Positions 58,301 through 64,000 of a stretch of DNA of 64,000 nt are shown in pieces (position 1 is the stretch's first letter; every line of letters starts with the position of its first letter). This stretch comes from Arion vulgaris (taxonomy: Eukaryota; Mollusca; Gastropoda; Stylommatophora; Arionidae). Both the position numbers and the translations under genes were made by a program. The stretch lies in contig CM036756.1 in the NCBI GenBank assembly GCA_020796225.1, positions 47,285,363 to 47,349,362 of the forward strand, read 5' to 3'. The notes below the pieces were generated by a model that ran no database searches, had not been told where the DNA came from, and saw nothing but the letters and a program-made list of their open reading frames with translations.

Positions 58301-61300
58301 CTCTACACTAGCTCACACTACATAGCTTCTCACACACTAGCTTCTACACACTAGCTTCTCCACACTAGCTCTCACACACAGTTCCACTAGCTCTAACACT
58401 AGATTTCTCAACACTAGCTTCTCACATCACCAGCTTCACACTAGCTTCTCAATAGCTCACACATAGCTTCTCACACACTAGCTTCCTCATACACTAGCTT
58501 CTCACACACTAGCTTCTCAACACTAGCTTCTACACACTCAGCTTCTCACAACAGCTACACAGCTTCTCACAACTAGCTTCTCACTAGCCTACACTAGCTT
58601 CATCACTTTCACATAGCTTCTCACACACTAGCTTCTCACACACTAGGTCTCAACTAGCTTCTACACACTAGCTTACAACTAGTTCTCCACACTAGGATCT
58701 CAACACTAGCTTCTCACATCAGCTTCACACTAGCTTCTCAGCCACACTAGCTCTCCACCTAGCTTCTCACACACAGCTTCTCACACACTAGATTCTCACA
58801 CCTAGCTTCTCCAACACTAGCTTCTCACACACTAGTTCTCACACCTAGCTTCTCACACACTAGCTTCTCAACACCTAGCTTCTCACACACTAGCTTCTCA
58901 CACACTAGCTTCTCACACACTAGATCTCTCACACTAGCTTCTACACACTAGCTTCTCACACTAGGATCTCACAGCACACTCAAGCTCTCACCTAGCTCAC
59001 ACAGCTTCTCACAAGCACTAGCTTCTCACACACTAGCTTCTCTAGCACACACTAGCTTCACACACTAGCTTCTCACACTAGCTTCTCACAGCACAGCTTC
59101 ACACTGTCCAAGCTTCACACACTAGTTCTCACACACTAGCTTCTCCACACACTAGCTTTCACACACTAGCTTCACACTCACTTCAAGTTCACACTAGCTT
59201 CTCACACACTAGCTTCTCAAGCTTCTACACTAGCTCTCACACACTAGCTTCTCACACACTAGCTTCTCACACACTAGCTTCTCACACACTAGCTTCTCCA
59301 CACTAGCTTCCTCACACACTAGCTTCTCACACACCTAGCTTCTACACACTAGCTTCTGCCACACCTAGCTTCACACACTAGCTTCCTCACACACTAGCTT
59401 CTCACACAAGCTTCTCACGCTTCTCACACACTAGGCTTCCTACACACTAGCTTCTCCACACACAGTCTCACACATAGCTTCTCACACACTAGCTCTCACA
59501 CTAGCTTCTCACCACTAGCTTCTTACACACTAGCTTCTACAATAGTCACACACTAGCTTCTCACACACTAGCTTCTCACACACTAGGTTCTCCACACACT
59601 AGCTTCTCACACACTAGCTTCTCACACACTAGCTCCTCACACACTAGCTTCTCACACACTAGCTTCTCACACACTAGCTTCTCACACACTAGTCTCACAC
59701 ACTAGCTTCTACACACTAGTCTCACCCCTAGCTTCTCCACACTAGCTTCTCACACACTGCTTCTCACACTGCTTCTCCACTAGCTTCTCACACACTAGCT
59801 TCTCACACACAGCTTCTCACACACTAGCTTCTCACACACTAGTCTCACACACTAGCTTCTACACAGCTTCCACTAGCTTCCTAAAACTAGCTTCTCACAT
59901 GCTCTCACACACTAGCTTCTACACACTAGCTTCTCACCAGCTTCTCACACACTAGCTTCTCCACTGCCACACACTAGCTTCTCACACACTAGCTTCTCAC
60001 ACACCTAGCTTCTCACACTAGCTTCTCACACACTAGCTTCTCTCATGCTCCACACTAGCTTCTACACACTAGCTCTCACCTACTCACACTAGCTTCTCAC
60101 ACACTAGCTCTCACACACTAGCTTCTACACACTAGCTTCTCACACACTAGCTTCTCACACCCCTAGCTTCTCACACTAGCTTCCACACCTAGCTCTCACT
60201 AGTCTCAAGCTTCTCACACTCACTAGTCTCACACACTTCCCTAGCTTCCCACACAGCTTTCAACAGTTTCACTGTCTACACACTAGCTTCACACACTAGC
60301 TTCTCACACACTAGCTTCTCACACACTAGCTTCTCAATGCTACACCTAGCTTCTCACACTAGTTCTCACACTAGTCTCACACACTAGCTTCCGCTCACTA
60401 CTACAGCTTACACTGTTCCTCACACACACTAGGTTCTCACACACTAGCTTCTCACACACTAGCTTCTCACACACTAGCTTCTCACAACTAGCTTCTCACA
60501 GCTAGCTTCTCAACACTAGCTTCTCCACACTAGCTTCTACACACTAGCTCTCACACACTAGCTTCTCACACACTCAGCTTCACTAGCTCTCACACTAGTT
60601 CTCACACTAGCTTCTCACACACTAGCTTCTCACACTAGCTTCTCACACACTAGCTTCTCAGCACACTAGCTTCTCACACTAGTCTCACACTAGCTTCTCA
60701 CACACTAGCTTCTCACACTAGCTTCTCACACACCTAGCTTCTCACACACTAGCTTCTCCACACTAGCTCTCACAAGCTTCACTCTTCTCACACTAGCTTC
60801 TCACACACTAGCTTCTCACACACTAGCTTCTCACACTAGCTTCTCACACACTAGCTTCACAGCTTCCACACTCAGCTTCTCACACTAGCCACACAGCTTC
60901 TCACACCTAGCTTCTCACCTATTCCACCTAGCTTCTCACACTAGCTTCCATCACACTCAGCTTCTCACACACTAGCTTCTACACACTAGCTTCTCACACA
61001 CTAGCTTCTCACACACTAGCTTCTCACACACCAGCTTCTCAAGCACACCTAGCTTCTCACACACTAGCTTCTCACACACTAGCTTCTCACACCTAGTTCT
61101 CACACACTTCCACTAGTCTCACAACTAGCTTCTCCACTACTCACACTAGCTTCTCACACAGCTTCTCACACTGGCTTCTCACACACTAGCTTCTCCACAC
61201 TAGCTTCCACCCTACTGCTTCTCCACTATTCTCACACTAGCTCTCACACACTAGCTTCTCACACTAGCTTCTCACACACTAGCTTCTCCACACTAGCTTC

Positions 61301-62925
61301 TCACACACTAGCTTCTCACACACTAGCTTCTCACACACTAGCTTACCACTAGCTCTCACACTAGCTCTCATACCCACACTAGCTTCTCACACACTAGCTT
61401 CTCACACATCTTACAACTAGGATCTCACACACTAGCTTCTCACACACTAGCTTCTCACACACTAGAGTCTCACACACTAGCTTCTCACACACTAGCTTCT
61501 CACACACTAGATCTCCGCTTCAGCTCACACTAGCTTCTCACACACTAGCTTCTCACACTATCACACTAGACTTCTCACACCAGCTCTCACTAGCTCTCAC
61601 ACTAGCTTCTCACACACTAGCTCTCACACACTAGCTTCTCACACACTAGCTTCTCACACACTCTCACACTGCTTCTCACACACTAGCTTCTCACACACTA
61701 GCTTCTCACACACTAGCTTCTCACACACTAGCTTCTCACACACTAGCTTCTCCCACACTAGCTTCTCACACACTAGCTTCTCACACCCTAGGATCTCACA
61801 CACTAGCTTCTCACACACTAGCTTCTCACACACTAGGTCTCACACACTAGCTTCTCACACACTCAGCTTCTCACACACTAGCTTCTCACACTAGCTTTCA
61901 CTGCTTCCACACTAGTTCTTCACACACTAGCTTCTCACACACTAGCTTCCACACTAGCTTCTCACACACTAGCTTCTCAGCACACTAGCTTCTCACACAC
62001 TAGCTCTCCACACTAGCTTCTCCCACTAGCTTCTCACACTAGCCAAGCTTCTCACATAGTTTACACTAGCTCCACACTAGCTTCTCCACAGCTACGTCAC
62101 ACTAGCTTCTCACACACACTCTCACACACTAGCTTCTCCACACTAGCTTCACACATAGGATCTCATACTCACACACTAGCTTCTCCACTAGTCTACACTA
62201 GCTTTACATCACTAGCTTCACACACTAGCTTCTCACACTAGCTTCCTTCACACACTAGCTTCTCACACTACTCTCACACTGCTTCTCACACACTAGCTTC
62301 TCACACACTCAGCTTCTCCACACTAGCTTCTCACACACTAGCTTCTCACACACTAGCTCTCACACACTAGCTTCTCACACTAGCTTCTCACACTAGCTTC
62401 TACACACTAGTCTCACAGCTTGCTCACACACTAGCTTCTCACACACTAGCTTCTCACACCTGCTCACCAGCTTCTCACACACTAGCTTCTCACACACTAG
62501 CTTCTCACACTAGCTTCTCACACACTAGCTTCCATCACACTAGCTTCTCCACCTAGCTTCTCACACTAGTCTACACTAGCTTCTCTAGCTTCACACTAGC
62601 TTCTCACACACTACTCACACACTAGCTTCTCACTAGCTCACACACTAGCTTCTCACACACTAGTCTCACACTAGCTTCTCACACACTAGCTTCTCACACA
62701 CTAGCTTCTCACACACTAGCTTCTACACACTAGCTTCTCACACACTTACAAGCTTTCCACTCAACTGCTTCTACACACTAGCTTCTCACACACTAGCTTC
62801 TCACACATTTCAAGCTTCTCACACACTAGCTTCTCACACACTAGCTTCTCACACACTAGCTTCTCACACTAGCTTCTACACACTAGCTTCTCACACACTA
62901 GCTTCTCACACACTAGGTTCTCAAC
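58300..62925. repeat. Degenerate tandem array, 15-bp unit, about 300 copies
   Basis: The unit is agcttctcacacact. Regular runs exist (61680-61760, 62815-62865) but most of the array is broken by one- to several-base deletions. Few insertions or true substitutions are apparent. The array is pyrimidine/A-rich with almost no G outside tag. Confidence 0.95.
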
Positions 62926-63111
62926 ATTTCCATCAGTGTAAGATGACTGATCCCTCCAGTTCTATCAAACATGATGTACCACTAGCAAATTATTCATATC
63001 TGGCAGTTTATAATTTCAGTCTCTTCTTTTTCATCTGGATAGGGATGGGGTTTGTATGTGTTGGAAAAATTCATCGATTCGATCCGCTTCTCTTATGGCA
63101 TTGATGATGTC
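62926..63111. other. Single-copy spacer
   Basis: No gene or element recognised. Confidence 0.35.
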
Positions 63112-63390
63112 TGACCTATTCATTGCTCACCCTTCATCGATCAATGATGTGTCAACCAGCCGATTATCTCATTAATTGCTCACCCTTCATCGATCTATGA
63201 TGTGTCAACCAGCCGATTGTCTCATTCATTGCTCACCCTTCATCGATCAATGATGTGTCAACCAACCGATTATCTCATTAATTGCTCACACTTCATCGAT
63301 CAATGTGTCAACCAGCCGATTGTCTCATTAATTGCTCACACTTCATCGATCAATGTGTCAACCAGCCGATTGTCTCATTCATTGCCCCTA
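63112..63390. repeat. Tandem array, 49/53-bp unit, about 5 copies
   Basis: The unit contains attgctcacccttcatcgat, caatgatgtgtcaaccagcc and gattgtctcattc. Two copies lack a 4-bp atga, giving two unit lengths. Confidence 0.94.
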
Positions 63391-63574
63391 CACGCCCGCA
63401 TGATCATGTACGAAAATAAATGTTATATGGATCATTTATGATTATACCGATGGGTGTGTGCATTATAATGAGAAATCAACAGGGTTTCGAATCAGACCGA
63501 GTAGTTCACTTCACATGAAATGTTTGTTCCAGAGATCCTTAGGAATGTTATTACAATGAATTGTTACACAAATC
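63391..63574. other. Single-copy spacer
   Basis: Nothing recognised. Confidence 0.35.
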
Positions 63575-64000
63575 TAGGGATGAAGTGAAAGGAGGAAGAA
63601 GTTCTTGGTTGCTGATCTATACTTCCCTAGGAATGAAAGGAGGAAGAAGATCTTGTTGCTGATCTATACTTCCCTAGGAATGAAAGGAAGAAGAAGATCT
63701 TGGTTGCTGATCTATACTTCCCTAGGGGTAAAAGGAAGAAGAAGATCTTGGTTGCTGATCTATACTTCCCTAGGAATGAAAGGCGGAAGAAGATCTTGGT
63801 TGCTGATCTATACTTCCCTAGGAATGAAGGGCGGAAGAAGATCTTGGTTGCTGATCTATACTTCCCTAGGGGTAAAAGGAAGAAGAAGATCTTGGTTGCT
63901 GATCTATACTTCCCTAGGAATGAAAGGAGGAAGAAGATCTTGGTTGCTGATCTATACTTCCCTAGGAATGAAAGGAAGAAGAAGATCTTGTTGCTGATCT
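63575..64000. repeat. Tandem array, 48-bp unit, about 9 copies, cut by the window end
   Basis: The unit contains ttggttgctgatctatactt, ccctaggaatgaaagg and aggaagaagatc. The variants ccctaggaatg and ccctaggggta alternate in blocks. As 48 bp is 16 codons, a 130-codon frame (63605-63997) stays open; it is repeat translation. Confidence 0.95.

Overview
This is AT-rich nuclear DNA from a multicellular eukaryote, most likely an invertebrate animal. The evidence is many decayed non-LTR retrotransposons of the 'RxxWxGHV...GRPRKxW' type common in invertebrate genomes, tRNA-derived SINEs, an hAT element with a ZMYM/TTF-like N-terminal domain, a TTAA-inserting MITE, and the absence of any prokaryotic gene organisation. 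The species cannot be named from the sequence; a lophotrochozoan such as a mollusc is only a guess. I found no intact host gene. Nearly all long open frames are translations of tandem repeats.

Layout. About 40 kb of the 64 kb (roughly 60-65%) is tandem repeat, in some 27 arrays with unrelated units of 14 to 81 bp. The main ones are: 1-1625 (56/60 bp), 1974-2716 (14 bp), 4090-5487 (18 bp), 7440-8790 (18 bp), 10084-10980 (50 bp), 13422-13982 (80 bp), 17407-19346 (81 bp), 22474-23205 (37 bp), 23836-25455 (47 bp), 30824-31274 (41 bp), 32116-40786 (66 bp, the largest), 41505-42291 (40 bp), 43180-46427 (54 bp), 46757-47158 (65 bp), 48696-51655 (34 bp), 52383-about 57600 (37 bp), about 58300-62925 (15 bp) and 63575-64000 (48 bp, cut by the window end).

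Between the arrays lies a graveyard of mobile elements. Fourteen fragments, almost all from the 3' end of non-LTR retrotransposon ORFs, lie on both strands. A 1713-bp hAT relic at 26995-28707 carries a perfect 8-bp target-site duplication and splits a reverse transcriptase reading frame. Two 219-bp copies of one MITE family occur at 16535-16753 and 42842-43060. One tRNA-derived SINE family has three copies (20422, 25456, 48282) and a second has two (11110, 42358). Several other dispersed repeats are less clear.

The unifying theme is that arrays and mobile elements are interleaved. The 50-bp array is an amplified slice of reverse transcriptase coding sequence. The 80-bp array is an amplified slice of another LINE C-terminus that also exists as a single copy at 19370. 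An 18-bp array is embedded in SINE-like sequence. A SINE has inserted into the 47-bp array. At 57000-58300 the 37-bp array passes gradually, through a very noisy mosaic, into a 15-bp array, which is either unusual repeat evolution or an assembly artefact.
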